64,000 nt of DNA from assembly GCA_963845735.1 (NCBI GenBank), contig CAWJTR010000012.1, positions 124,001-188,000 of the forward strand, in the 5' to 3' direction. The translations under genes were made by a program, and so were the position numbers. Of the stretch, positions 18,822-28,937 are shown in pieces. Origin of the DNA: AP-15 sp963845735. Lineage in GTDB: Bacteria; Pseudomonadota; Alphaproteobacteria; ATCC43930; CGMCC-115725. The notes under the pieces are model-generated. The model did not search any database. It was given only the letters and a program-made list of their open reading frames with translations, and was not told the origin of the DNA. Position 1 is the first letter of the stretch. Each line of letters begins with the position of its first letter.

Positions 18822-19288
18822 TCAATGCGCGCGGGCGGCCGGTTGCTGGCCGGCGATCTGCGCGCTGGCCCACGCAACAATGCTGCGGGTGTCGCTGGCC
18901 CCGGCCCGCCGCGCGATCTCGCGGCCACCGCTAAACAGCATCAATGTCGGAATGCTGCGGATGTTGTAGCGCGCGGCGATCGCCGGCTCTTCCTCGGTGT
19001 TGAGCTTCAGCAGGCGAAAACGCGGCTCGAGCTCGCGGCGGCCCGTTCGTAAGCCGGCGCCATGGCAAGGCACGGCCCGCACCACGGAGCCCAGAAATCG
19101 ACGAGCACCGGAGTGTCGTCGCGCGTAATCTGGCGCTCGAACATCGCGGCATCGGCGGTGACCGGCTTTCCTTGGAACAGCGGTTGATGGCAGGTCCCAC
19201 ACTTGGCCTGCGCCGCTGGCCGGTCCGGCGGGATGCGGTTGATTGCGCTGCACGAAGGACAAACCACGTGAACGGGCGATCCGGCCAT
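18822..19288 (-). CDS. trxC: Thioredoxin 2 (TrxC), frameshifted
   Basis: The N-terminus carries a zinc ribbon typical of TrxC: VVCPSCSAINRIP and KCGTCHQPLF. The thioredoxin domain follows with VLVDFWAPWCGPCLAMAPAY, the WCGPC redox active site. The second half (FRLLKLNTEEEPAIAARYNI then RSIPTLMLFSGG with cis-Pro) is in another frame; one missing G near 19045 explains it. Total about 155 aa. It reduces protein disulfides in the cytosol and is usually linked to oxidative stress. Convergent with hemC. Confidence 0.88.
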
Positions 19289-19437
19289 TGTCAGTCCTCC
19301 ATCTTTCGTCCTGGAAATGGCTTGCGGCTCGAATAAGCTTCAACCGCAAACCCCTGGGAGCAGCGCCGGGACTGTGGGGCGAAAACCGGGTTCGCCTATA
19401 CTGACGATCCGACCATTCAGCGGGTTAGGAGCATTCG

Positions 19438-20832
19438 ATGGATCTGATTATCCGCAATGTCAGGCTGGCCGATCGTCCGTCCCCGGCCGAGCCGACGGAT
19501 ATCGGCGTCGTCGCCGGCAAGATCATCGCGATCGGGCATGGGCTGGGCGACGCCGCCGACAGCTATGACGCGCAGGGCCGGCTTGCCTGCGCCGGTCTCG
19601 TTGAGACCCATATCCATCTCGACAAGTCGCGCCTGATCGACCGCCTTCCGCCCGAGACCGGCCGCCGCATCAATCCGATGGCCCAGGTCGCGGCGATCAA
19701 GAAGGACCTGACCGTCGAGGATGTCCGCCGACGCGCGGCGCAAACCCTGGAAAACTGCATCGTCAACGGCGCCACCCGCATGCGCACCCAGGTCGAGGTC
19801 GACCCGGCGATCGGCATGCGCGGCTTCGACGGCGTGCAGTCCCTGGTCGCCGACTACAAATGGGCGATCGACATCGAGATCTGTGTCTTCCCGCAGGACG
19901 GGCTGACCAATTACCCCGGCACCGACGAGCTTCTGGTCGAGGCGCTCAAACGCGGCGCCAAGGCGATCGGCGGCGCCCCGCGCTATGACCCCGACCATGC
20001 CGGGCAGATCCGCCGGATCTTTGAGCTGGCGCGCGAGTTCGACGCCGATATCGACATTCATCTCGATGTCGGCGACACGCCGGACGAGCTTGACGCGCCA
20101 TTGGTTTGCGATCTGACCGAGCAATACCGCAGGGGCGGCCGGGTCACGGTCGGCCACATGGCCAAATTGTCGACGATGCCGCCCGAGCGGCTGGCGGCGA
20201 TCGCCCGGCGCATGGCCGATGCCGGCGTCGCGGTCACGGTATTGCCGCTGACCGATCTGTTCGTGATGGGCCGCGACCAGGACCACAACATCCGCCGCGG
20301 CGTCGCCGACGCCAATTTCCTGGTCGAGCACGGGGTCAATTGCTCGCTGTCGACCAACAATGTGCTGAACCCGGTCACGCCCTTTGGCGATTGCTCGCTG
20401 ATCCGCATGGCGAACCTGCACGCCAATGTTCTGCAAATCGGCCGGGCCGAGCAATTGCGCGAGTGCTTCGCGATGCTGACCGAGCGCTCGGCCCGACTGC
20501 TAAACCTGAAGGATTACGGGCTCACCGTCGGCAACCCGGCCGACATCGTCATCATCGACGCCGACACCCCCGAGCAGGCGATCGCCGAAATCCGCCAGCC
20601 GCTCGCCGTCTACAAACGCGGCCGCCGCACGGTCATCCGCCACCCGCCGGAGCTGCTTCGGCTCCGATACGGACTAAGTTACCCTCTGGTCGTACCCGAT
20701 CGCGCCTCAGTAGCAGCTGCAGCAACAGCGATGCGACAATTGCTAAGCGCCGCCAGGCAACTCGTGACAATTTTGGCATGCGCATTTTTGCGCCTCCCCC
20801 TGGATCCGGATGATTTAACTCGTTCCTCGTAA
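19438..20832 (+). CDS. Cytosine-deaminase-like amidohydrolase with unusual C-terminal extension
   Basis: Amidohydrolase superfamily. LIIRNVRLADRP starts the small beta domain, VETHIHLDKSRL has the metal HxH, IDIHLDVGD the next ligand His, VTVGHMAKLS a further His, and CSLSTNNVLNPVTPFGD the catalytic Asp region. The pattern fits CodA-type cytosine/creatinine deaminases rather than dihydroorotases. TAGGAG precedes the ATG. Homologues normally end soon after TVIRHPP (about residue 405); here another 55 residues without similarity follow, possibly reading through an indel. A small perfect inverted repeat (CTCGTT/AACGAG, 20819-20836) overlaps the stop. Confidence 0.8.
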   Translation: MDLIIRNVRLADRPSPAEPTDIGVVAGKIIAIGHGLGDAADSYDAQGRLACAGLVETHIHLDKSRLIDRLPPETGRRINPMAQVAAIKKDLTVEDVRRRAAQTLENCIVNGATRMRTQVEVDPAIGMRGFDGVQSLVADYKWAIDIEICVFPQDGLTNYPGTDELLVEALKRGAKAIGGAPRYDPDHAGQIRRIFELAREFDADIDIHLDVGDTPDELDAPLVCDLTEQYRRGGRVTVGHMAKLSTMPPERLAAIARRMADAGVAVTVLPLTDLFVMGRDQDHNIRRGVADANFLVEHGVNCSLSTNNVLNPVTPFGDCSLIRMANLHANVLQIGRAEQLRECFAMLTERSARLLNLKDYGLTVGNPADIVIIDADTPEQAIAEIRQPLAVYKRGRRTVIRHPPELLRLRYGLSYPLVVPDRASVAAAATAMRQLLSAARQLVTILACAFLRLPLDPDDLTRSS

Positions 20833-20983
20833 CGAGCGAGAAGGTTATCACTTCCTCCCGTTCAGCGACAGTGAGGCAGAATTGATCGAGCGCTGCCGAG
20901 ACGAAATAGGGCCGAGAAAACCTCCCGGGCGCTGAGACACGACAGCGCCTGCTGCCACCGCCGGTGAAAGCAGTCTCCGTATA

Positions 20984-21496
20984 TCACTCCACAACTCCTA
21001 CATAAGGCAGATGGCGGTGTTTCTCGGCGTGGTCGGTGCCATAGCCTACGACAAACACATCGCCGATCCGGAAGCCGACGAAATCGATTGCAATCTCGAT
21101 CACCCGCCGCTGCGGCTTGTCGAGCAATGCGCATGTCCAGAGATCGCCGATGCCGCGCTGCCGCAATTGTGCGGCGGCAAAAGCTATAGACCGGCCGGTG
21201 TCAACGATATCGTCGACGAGCAATACCGACCGTCCCGCAAGGCCGGCCGGGATGTCGCCGACAAGCTGTACCACGCCGCTGCTCTCTTTGGCCGAGCCGT
21301 AGCTGCTCAGCCGCATGAACTCGATCTGGGGCCGGACGCCCACACGGTCGAGCGCGCGGGCGAGGTCGGCAACAAACACCCATGCACCCTTGAGCAGGCC
21401 GACCATGACGAGATCGGCCGGGAGCGTGCGGGCGATTTCGCTGGCGAGCGCTTCGACCCGGGCGGCGATCTCAGCCGCGTTGAACAGAACGCGCAA
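20984..21496 (-). CDS. hpt: Hypoxanthine phosphoribosyltransferase
   Basis: Purine salvage: hypoxanthine (guanine) plus PRPP to the nucleotide. VLLVDDIVDTGRSIAF is the PRPP-binding motif; VMVGLLKGAWVFVADLA and the end DFVGFRIGDVFVVGYG are typical of Hpt. No ATG lies near the conserved N-terminus; TTG at 21496 gives (M)RVLFNAAEIAARVEAL, matching the family start, and AGGGCAGG precedes it. About 170 aa, the normal length. It follows the SDR gene on the same strand with about 37 bp between. Confidence 0.9.
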   Translation of the reverse strand: MRVLFNAAEIAARVEALASEIARTLPADLVMVGLLKGAWVFVADLARALDRVGVRPQIEFMRLSSYGSAKESSGVVQLVGDIPAGLAGRSVLLVDDIVDTGRSIAFAAAQLRQRGIGDLWTCALLDKPQRRVIEIAIDFVGFRIGDVFVVGYGTDHAEKHRHLPYVGVVE

Positions 21497-21533
21497 CCTG
21501 CCCTGCAGCGCGCTGAGCTGGCGCGACCCGGGG

Positions 21534-22287
21534 TCAGTAGTAGCCGGCGCCGCCGTTGACGTGGATGGTCTGGCCGGTGATGAAGCCGCCGTCGTCGCTG
21601 ACCAAAAACAGGCAGGTGGCGGCGATCTCGTCGACATGGCCCTGGCGGCCCAGTGGGATCCCGCCGGCGTCGGGGACCCGGCCGTGATACCATTCGGGAT
21701 TGTCGCGCCTGGTGTCGATGCTGCCGGGCGACACCACGTTGACGCGGATGTTGTGCGGCGCGAATTCAGAGGCGAGGCCGCGCGCTAGCCCGATCAACCC
21801 CATCTTGGCGGCGGAGATATGCGCCCGCCCGGCGCCTCGGCCGGAATAGGCGCCGTCGCCGACAAAGAACAGGATCTGGCCCCACTTGTTCTTGACCATT
21901 GGCTCGATCAGCGCCCGCGTCAGGTAGAAGCCGCCGTCGAGCACGACGCCGCGAACGTGTTCCCAGTCTTCCTGCGTCACCTCGGTAAAGGCCTTGTGCG
22001 GGCGGATCGCGGCGTTGTTGATCAGGATATCGACGCGGCCGTATTCCGACAGCGCCTGCGCCGCCATCGCGTCGACCTGATCCTTTTTGCCGACATCGGC
22101 GATGATCGCGAGTCGATTTGACGCCGAGATCGCGCACCTCGCGGGCGACCGACTCGGCCTCCTGCTTGTTGCTGCGGGCATTGACGACAATGTGCGCGCC
22201 TTCCCCGGCCAGCTTCAGCGCCGTGGCGCGGCCGATATTGCGGCCGGAGCCGGTGATCAGAGCGACTTTCCCATCGAGCTTACCCAT
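21534..22287 (-). CDS. Short-chain dehydrogenase/reductase-like protein lacking the usual Ser/Tyr, frameshifted
   Basis: The NAD(P)-binding N-terminus is VALITGSGRNIGRATALKLA and ILINNAA is present, so the fold is SDR. At the catalytic YxxxK the sequence is AHISAAKMG: the Lys is there but Ile occupies the Tyr position. The strand that normally holds the catalytic Ser reads QILFFVGDGAYSG. Thus both canonical residues are replaced in a region with no frame problem, and activity may be altered or absent. An extra A near 22120 (after RDLGVKS) shifts the frame. Total about 250 aa. Probably co-transcribed with hpt. Confidence 0.8.
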
Positions 22288-22390
22288 GACGGCATCCCCA
22301 TGACGATGTTCGAAGACGTGGAGGAAATTCGTATCCTATCACCTGCCGCGCGCCGATCCGATCCCGTCGGCGCGCCAAGCCACAGGCCTT

Positions 22391-23592
22391 TCAACCGGCG
22401 AGTTCGATGACGGTGTCGTCGGGCAAGCCGGCCCTGCGCGCGGTATTGGCCGATCTTTTCGAGCAGTGGCATGTCGGACACGGCATAGATGATCGCGTCG
22501 GTTTTGCTGCGATTGACGTGCCGCCGCCAGGTGAATCCCGGCACGACGAAGATGTCGTTCTTTTGCCAGTCGAGCCGGCCGCCGGCGATCTCGGTGGCGC
22601 CGCTGCCTTCGATGACCTGATAGAGGGTGCCGGCGGTTTCGCGCTTGAACCGGGTTTCTTCGCCCGGCTCGCAGCAGGACCGCCCGGTAGTCCAAGGTCG
22701 GAAACACCGATGCCCCGGTCGCCGGGTTCACGAACCGCAAGGTGATCCCCTCATAGGGGTCGCCGTCTTCGTCGCGCAGCCCGTCGAGCGACGCCCGCAC
22801 ATCGGCGCCGCGGTAATGGAACATCGGCGAGGTGCCCTGCCCGAAACCCCGGCGATGCGAGGCAAAGCCTGGCACCAGGCCGCCCTGCCCGTAAAGTCGC
22901 TGCGAGTACCCGGGGTCATCGGTTACTGCCTGAGCGCGAGCATTGCCGGCGGTCTCGCTCGGAAATTCCTCATCGAGCCACACGCAATCGAGAAATTCCA
23001 TCAGCGGGAAGTCGAGGACATCGATCCATATTACCGGCTCGGCGCCGTCATTGCCGTGGTCGTGCCAGGTGCCGTTGGGGGTGAGGATCAGATCGCCGCG
23101 CGCTGCCTGGCAACGCTCGCCCTCGATCGTCGTGTAGCCGCCGCTGTCGGACAGGATCGTGCGGCTGGCGTTCGGGGTGTGGATATGAACCGGGGCGACA
23201 TCGCCCGGGTTATAGATCGACACCGCGCAACGCATGGTCGAGGTGACTTGCAGCCGACCGCCGAGCCCCGGATTGGTCAGTAAAAACTGCTGACGTTCGG
23301 CGAATTCGATCGGCGACACGTCGGCATTGCGGGCGATTTCGGCGATCCGGTCGAGGTACGGCGCAATCTCGCGCCAGCGCCAGTGATGGGCGACGGGTTT
23401 GAGTTGGGCTGCGCCGACCCGGCCGGCAGCGATTCGCCCGCTCGCCGCCAACCCGGTCTCGCGGAACCAGGGGCGTTGCGCCGGCGCGTTCGCCTGAGTG
23501 CGCAGCCAGATATTGAGCGGTGCGGCCTCGGCGTTGAGCCGCTCCATCGCTTCCCGCGCGTCGACGGAGGGCGCGCTCGCCGCTATTGCCAT
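22391..23592 (-). CDS. Gentisate 1,2-dioxygenase-like bicupin, two frameshifts
   Basis: Bicupin of about 400 aa. The first cupin has AVSIYNPGDVAPVHIHTPNA (metal His residues) and LILTPNGTWHDHGNDG. The second carries FPTLDYRAVLLRAGEE, QVIEGSG and WQKNDIFVVPGFTWRRHVN. Such enzymes use Fe(II) and O2 to open gentisate or salicylate-type rings. The frame shifts near 22668 (one extra C) and again near 22420; the natural end is LPDDTVIELAG with TGA at 22391. GGGGAG precedes the ATG at 23592. With the homogentisate dioxygenase and aromatic-acid carrier nearby it suggests a ring-cleavage neighbourhood. Confidence 0.82.
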
Positions 23593-23605
23593 CGGTATCT
23601 CCCCG

Positions 23606-24358
23606 CTATGACAGTTCCATTGCCCGCATGAAGAGCGCAAGGTCGCCAACCAGCCCTTCGTCGCGCTCGATGGCGTACTCGCTGCGCCCCGCCCCATCCT
23701 TTTCGAGGACCATCAGCATCGCCGGGTCGGCGGTCTCGAAGACTCGCAGATTGCGGCCGTCGCTGTCGAGTTCCGCAAGCTTCGCCTTGATCGCCATTGG
23801 TGGCAGCCGATCGCAGATGTCGATCAACTCGATGAGTCCCGCGACGGTGATCCCGGCATCCTCGACTTGGCGACGGATCTGGTCGGCGGCTGCTTGCTTG
23901 GCCTGCCGCTCGCCGGCGAGCACCCGTGCCCGCTCCTCGGACTTTTTGCGGTATTCGGCATAATGCGGCGCGATGCGTTGCAGGAACACCGGGGTCGGCA
24001 GATCGCGGGTATCGACCCAGCTCTTCGCTTTGGTCCAGGTGGTCCCGAGCCAGTCGCGAATGCCCGCATCTCGAATTTCCCGCACCCGCTCGGCGCGCAA
24101 CGCCGCGGCCCACCTGATCTGCGTCGGCTCGCCGGTCAACTCGGCCCAATTCGTCGGGTCAGGCGGCGGCGCGGCATGCGCGCCCGCAGCCGGTGCAGCG
24201 GGGTGGGTCAAGGCAAGGCGCTTTTTTGCCAGCTCGAACTGGCGGCGGTACTCCTCTTCGAACTCCTCGCTGTCCGGGTCGGGCACGAACCCGTGTTTAT
24301 CCCAGAAAGCGCGGTTGGTCCCTTCGATAGCCTCCTCTCTGACCAGCTTCAGATCCAT
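23606..24358 (-). CDS. Hypothetical charged protein, 250 aa
   Basis: Starts MDLKLVREEAIEGTNRAFWD. Early residues contain DPDSEEFEEEYRRQFELAKK, an Ala/Pro linker and then EYRKKSEERARVLAGERQAK, strongly helical and probably coiled-coil. No signal peptide, transmembrane segment or catalytic motif is recognised. The frame is intact for 250 codons with strong third-position GC, so it is a real gene. It ends 13 bp before the gentisate dioxygenase start, so the two are likely co-transcribed. Function unknown. Confidence 0.65.
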   Translation of the reverse strand: MDLKLVREEAIEGTNRAFWDKHGFVPDPDSEEFEEEYRRQFELAKKRLALTHPAAPAAGAHAAPPPDPTNWAELTGEPTQIRWAAALRAERVREIRDAGIRDWLGTTWTKAKSWVDTRDLPTPVFLQRIAPHYAEYRKKSEERARVLAGERQAKQAAADQIRRQVEDAGITVAGLIELIDICDRLPPMAIKAKLAELDSDGRNLRVFETADPAMLMVLEKDGAGRSEYAIERDEGLVGDLALFMRAMELS

Positions 24359-24463
24359 CGGGTTGATCCTTGCTTTTTTGCCCTCACCTCCGAACGTATC
24401 ATGATCGGCAACCGCGATGCGAGCGGTGCGGTTTGTCGGTCGACGGCCGAGAGGGAGAGGAAA

Positions 24464-26098
24464 GTGATCAAGAGCATCGGGCTGCTGACGCGCAAGGACG
24501 GCCTCAGTCACGAGGACTTCGTCAAGCATTGGTTCGAGGTGCACGGCCCCTTGGCCCACGCCGTGCCCGGGGTGCGGCGCTATGTGCAGTCGCATATCCT
24601 CGAAGAGCGGACCCGCCCCGACATCCCGACGACCGAGGTCGAAATCGACGGCATCGCCGAACTCTGGTACGATGATCGGGCGGCGATGGAGCGCGCCAAC
24701 GCCACCGCCGAGGCCAAGCGGCTGCACGATGACGGCGCGTTGTTCATCGGCCGGATCAAGAGCTTTGTCGTCGAGGAACGGGTGATCATTCCCGTGTCGC
24801 CCGGGCTGACGACGATGACCCGCTACCTTTCCGGCTTCGGCAACCAGCAGGCGAGCGAGGCATTGGCCGGCGCGTTGCCTGAAGGCCAGAACGCGCCGCA
24901 GCGTCACCCGCTGGGCCTCTACACTGAGCAGATCTCGGGGACGCCGTTCACCGCGCCGCGCGCCGACAACCGGCGGTCCTGGCTCTATCGCATCCGGCCT
25001 TCGGCAGCACACCCGCCTTTTCACCGGATCGACAACGGCCTGTTGCGCGGCGCGCCGTTCGACGAGGTAGAGCCGCCGCCGAACCGGTTACGCTGGGACC
25101 CGCTGCCGTTCCCCGACGCCCCTACGGATTTCGTCGGCGGGCTGGTCACGATCGGCGGTAACGGCGATGCGGGCCTGCACCAGGGCATCGCCGTCCATAT
25201 CTACCGCGCGACGAAGCCGATGGAGCGGCGGGCCTTCTCTGACGCCGATGGCGAGCTGCTGATCGTGCCACAGCACGGCCGGCTGTTGCTGAGCACCGAA
25301 TTCGGCGTGATCGGGGCTGACCCCGGCGAAATTGCGGTCATTCCGCGTGGCGTCAAATTCCGCGTCGAATTGCCCGACAGCCGTGCCCGCGGCTACATCT
25401 GCGAAAATTACGGGCAGCTGTTCCGTCTACCGGAATTGGGGCCGATCGGCGCCAACGGGCTCGCCAATCCGCGCGACTTCATGACCCCGGCTGCGGCCTT
25501 CGAGGATCGAGATGAAAAGTGCGAGATCGTCGTCAAATTCGCCGGCAATCTGTGGGCCACGGAACTCGATCACTCGCCGTTCGACGTCGTCGCCTGGCAC
25601 GGCAATTACGCACCCTACAAATACGATCTGGCGCGTTTCAACACGCTAGGCACGGTCAGCTTCGACCATCCCGATCCGTCGATCTTCACGGTGCTGACGG
25701 CGCCCTCCGAAGTCCCTGGCACTGCAAATTGCGACTTCGTGATCTTTCCGCCGCGCTGGCTGGTGGCCGAGCACACCTTTCGCCCGCCTTGGTTCCACCG
25801 GAACGTCATGAACGAGTTCATGGGCCTAATTCACGGCGTCTACGACGCCAAGGCGGAGGGCTTTGTGCCGGGTGGCATGTCCTTGCACAATTGCATGGCC
25901 GCACACGGCCCCGATGCCGCGACCTTCGAGAAGGCGAGCACCGCCGAATTGAAGCCGCAGAAGATCGAGGACACGCTCGCCTTTATGTTCGAGGCGCGTT
26001 TCCCGATCCGCCCCACCCGCTTCGCGCTCGAAACCCCGGCCCTGCAACGCGACTACGATTCCTGTTGGCAGGGTCTGCCAAAGCTGTTCAAGGGATAG
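24464..26098 (+). CDS. hmgA: EthD-domain protein fused in frame to homogentisate 1,2-dioxygenase
   Basis: Residues 1-110 form an EthD-like barrel: IGLLTRKDGLSHEDFVKHWF and HGPLAHAVPGVRRYVQSHIL. From residue 118 the chain is homogentisate dioxygenase: YLSGFGNQQASEALAGALPE, NAPQRHPLGLYTEQISGTPF, and the iron site WFHRNVMNEFMGL then MAAHGPD (His, Glu, His). HmgA opens the homogentisate ring in Phe/Tyr breakdown. The GTG at 24464 follows GAGGGAGAGG. Separate genes are usual; an alternative frame has TGA 5 nt before the HmgA ATG at 24815, so one lost base could create the fusion. HmgA alone would be about 427 aa, normal length. Confidence 0.85.
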   Translation: MIKSIGLLTRKDGLSHEDFVKHWFEVHGPLAHAVPGVRRYVQSHILEERTRPDIPTTEVEIDGIAELWYDDRAAMERANATAEAKRLHDDGALFIGRIKSFVVEERVIIPVSPGLTTMTRYLSGFGNQQASEALAGALPEGQNAPQRHPLGLYTEQISGTPFTAPRADNRRSWLYRIRPSAAHPPFHRIDNGLLRGAPFDEVEPPPNRLRWDPLPFPDAPTDFVGGLVTIGGNGDAGLHQGIAVHIYRATKPMERRAFSDADGELLIVPQHGRLLLSTEFGVIGADPGEIAVIPRGVKFRVELPDSRARGYICENYGQLFRLPELGPIGANGLANPRDFMTPAAAFEDRDEKCEIVVKFAGNLWATELDHSPFDVVAWHGNYAPYKYDLARFNTLGTVSFDHPDPSIFTVLTAPSEVPGTANCDFVIFPPRWLVAEHTFRPPWFHRNVMNEFMGLIHGVYDAKAEGFVPGGMSLHNCMAAHGPDAATFEKASTAELKPQKIEDTLAFMFEARFPIRPTRFALETPALQRDYDSCWQGLPKLFKG

Positions 26099-26114
26099 TT
26101 GGTGGCCTCGGCAC

Positions 26115-27454
26115 TCACTCGGTGATCGGCGCGATCGTGTCGAGGGCCAGGCCCTGCGTTTCCTCGCCGATCTTCGTCACCGCGTAAGCGGCGATCGCCA
26201 TCATTATCGCGATGCCGCCCATCACATAGCCGAGGCCATAGACGCTGACGATCCCGATCAGCGGGAACGACACCGCCGAACCGATGCGACCACCCGCCTG
26301 CGCCAGCCCAAAGCCCGAAGCGCGGGCATTCGACGGAAACACCTCGGAGGTGAAGATCTGCATCGAATTGCCGGCGAGCTGGATAAAGAAGGTCATACAG
26401 AAGCCAACGATCAGCACCATCTTGTCCGACTGCGAGAAATAAAACAAGATCGCCAGGATGGTAGCGAGGATAAACGCAGTGACCGAAGTCCTGATCCGGC
26501 CAAATTTTTCGAGCGAATACATCATAAAGAGGCTGGCAATAGGGAAGGCCAAGGTGATGCCGAATTGGAAGGTCAGCGATTTGGTGATCGTGAAGCCGCG
26601 CTGAGCGAGGATGTTTGGGAGCCAGCCGCCGATCCCCAAGGCCGCGCCGAAGAACGCGAAAAAGCAGATCATCGCGGCAATGATCCGGCCGCGGTAGCGG
26701 CGGAAGACGACGCCGATCGGATCGCTGCGGATGTCCGCGAGCCTATCGCTCGACGAGCTCCTCGCCGGCGGGCGGCCGGCCCAGCCCCATCCGCTCGAGC
26801 ATATCGAGCGCACGCTTGCCTTGGCCATGAGTGACCAGCCAGCGCGGCGATTCGGGCAAGGCGAAGCTGAACAGGAACAACACTAAGCCGCAAACGCCGA
26901 TTACGATCCACACCCCTCGCCAGCCGATCGTGCCCCTGCAGACTAAGCGCCAGCAGGGTTCCGAGCGGCCAGACGCAGGCGCCCCCGACGAACTGCATGA
27001 ACGCGGTCACGCGGCCTCGGATCTGCTTGGGGGAATACTCGGCGGCATAGGAGAAACACAGCGGCTGCGCCGCGCCGAGCCCGATCCCGGTGATGAAACG
27101 CCCGACCGCCAGCCAGCCGACGGTCGGCGCCAGGGCCGCCGCGATCGTAGCCACGCTGTAGAGAAAAATAGCGAACTGGAAGACGGCCTTGCGGCCGAAG
27201 CGGTCGGTGAACTCGCCTTGTCCGACCGAACCGAGAAACAATCCGAGCAAGGTGGCGCTGCCGACCGTACCGATGCCGGCCGGTGTCGCAAAATGGGTAG
27301 CCACCATGTCCGGCACCAGCGAGCCGAGGATGATGAAGTCAATGACATCGAAAAAATACCCGGCGGTGATCAGCGCCAAGACGCGACGGTGGATCGGACC
27401 CATGCGCGCGTTGTCGAGCGTCGCATCGACCCAGGCTACGATAGATTGTGCCAT
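26115..27454 (-). CDS. MFS transporter, aromatic acid:H+ symporter (AAHS) type, two frameshifts
   Basis: The N-terminal half has VLALITAGYFFDVIDFIILG (Asp in helix 1, typical of AAHS), SVGQGEFTDRFGRK (the loop 2-3 motif) and YSPKQIRGRVTAFMQF. The middle, FALPESPRWLVTHGQGKRAL, and the C-terminal half, SEVFPSNARASGFGLAQAGG, lie in two further frames. Breaks near 26935 and 26755; repaired length about 445 aa with 12 helices. It imports an aromatic or related carboxylate with protons. Position between homogentisate dioxygenase and an amidohydrolase supports uptake of an aromatic substrate, but this is inference. Confidence 0.85.
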
Positions 27455-27713
27455 CGGCGGTCCCTTCCCCCCTGCAATGTTCGCGTTACGGCAGCGTGTT
27501 ACTGCCTTCCTAGCTCAATTCTGGATGCGGGCACAACTTCTTGTGCGATTGGCCGCACGATTTCCGGGATGCGGCAATCAGAAGGGTTGATCAACCTGCA
27601 TCGGAGCCCTGCGCTTATCGGCATAGGATGCGCTGTGAACCGTCGATAAAGTTGTATGGGGCAAACCTTTTCCTCGATACCGCGCCCGGTTCAACTTGAG
27701 TGGAGGTTACATC

Positions 27714-28865
27714 ATGCAGCAGTACCGGCGAATTTCGGCCGATTGTCATCTCGACATGATCTGGCTGCCGCCTGATTTGTTCACCTCGCAAGCGGCCCGA
27801 GCCTTGAAGGAGGAGATGCCTTACGTCAAGGAGCAGCCGGACGGCACCAAGCGCTGGATCGACAACAACGGGGCCGATTACGGCAAGGCGGGCGGGGTCG
27901 GCGCTGTCGGATCGGAATACGTCCCCGGCAAGCAACTGCGCGTCGACAAGATGCACGAGGCCGGGCTCTACGATGACTACACGAAGAAGGGCCAACGCCG
28001 GCCCGGCGACCCGCACCTTCGGGTCAAGGAGCTCGATCGCGACGGTGTCGATGCCGAAGTCATCTACGGCATTCTCGCGGCGTGCGCGAAGATGAAGAAC
28101 CCCGCGGCGGCAAACGAGATGCTGCGCGTCTACAACGACTTCATGAATGACTTCTGCAGATACTATCCCGAACGCGAGATCGGCCTCGCCTGCCTGCCCT
28201 ATAGCGACATCGATGCGGCGGCGGCCGAGGTTCATCGCGTCGCCAAGCTCGGCATGAAGGGGGTCGAGCTGTCCTGCTCGTGGCACATGACGCCGATGTG
28301 GCACCCGATGTGGGATCCGCTGTGGCAAGCGGTCAACGAAACGCAGCTACCGCTGCACTTTCATACCTTCCCGGCGACCGACCCGGAATTGCGCAAGTCG
28401 CTGGAGCCGACAATTGCGCGGCGGATGACCTATAGCGGGCTGTGCCGCTTCCAGATGACCCTGGCGACGATCCTGACCGACCTGATGGGGGCGGCGGTGT
28501 TCGAGCGCTTCCCCAACATTCGGATGGTTCTGGGCGAGAGCGGCATCGGCTGGATCCCCTACGTGCTCGACCGCATGGATTTCGAGTTCGAGGACCAGTA
28601 CCAGGACCTCAAGCTCAAGCTCAAGCCGAGCGAATATTGGCGCCGCCAGTGCAGGGCGACGTTCCAGTATGACCGCGTCGGTACGAAATTGATCGATGAG
28701 ATGGGGGTTGAGACCCTGATGTGGGGTTCGGACTACCCGCATCCCGACGGTGTTTGGCCGGAATCGAAGAAATACATCGATGAGCAGTTCAGCCACCTGC
28801 CGGCCGACGTCACCTTCAAGATGACCTGCGAGAATGCCGGCAAGTTCTACGGCCTGATCAACTAG
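27714..28865 (+). CDS. Amidohydrolase-2 family (ACMSD-like) metal-dependent hydrolase/decarboxylase
   Basis: 383 aa. The start RRISADCHLDMIWLPPDLF has the first metal-ligand motif; HFHTFPATDPELRK holds another His, and MWGSDYPHPDGVWPESKKYI carries the catalytic Asp and the SDYPH signature of the amidohydrolase-2 group, which includes aromatic decarboxylases and lactonases. GGAGG is 7 nt before the ATG at 27714, which I prefer over an upstream TTG. A strong terminator follows. Divergent from the aromatic MFS carrier, so possibly regulated together. Confidence 0.88.
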   Translation: MQQYRRISADCHLDMIWLPPDLFTSQAARALKEEMPYVKEQPDGTKRWIDNNGADYGKAGGVGAVGSEYVPGKQLRVDKMHEAGLYDDYTKKGQRRPGDPHLRVKELDRDGVDAEVIYGILAACAKMKNPAAANEMLRVYNDFMNDFCRYYPEREIGLACLPYSDIDAAAAEVHRVAKLGMKGVELSCSWHMTPMWHPMWDPLWQAVNETQLPLHFHTFPATDPELRKSLEPTIARRMTYSGLCRFQMTLATILTDLMGAAVFERFPNIRMVLGESGIGWIPYVLDRMDFEFEDQYQDLKLKLKPSEYWRRQCRATFQYDRVGTKLIDEMGVETLMWGSDYPHPDGVWPESKKYIDEQFSHLPADVTFKMTCENAGKFYGLIN

Positions 28866-28937
28866 CGCGGTTTTCGGTCAGGAGCGCTGGGATCAGCGCC
28901 TCGACCTGAGCCAAAGCCGGTTCGAGACGACAAGCAT

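Noticed and set aside
23867..24463. N-terminal extension of the EthD-HmgA ORF
   Set aside because: Antisense to the intact hypothetical gene at 23606-24358; the GTG at 24464 has a strong ribosome site and matches the EthD start.
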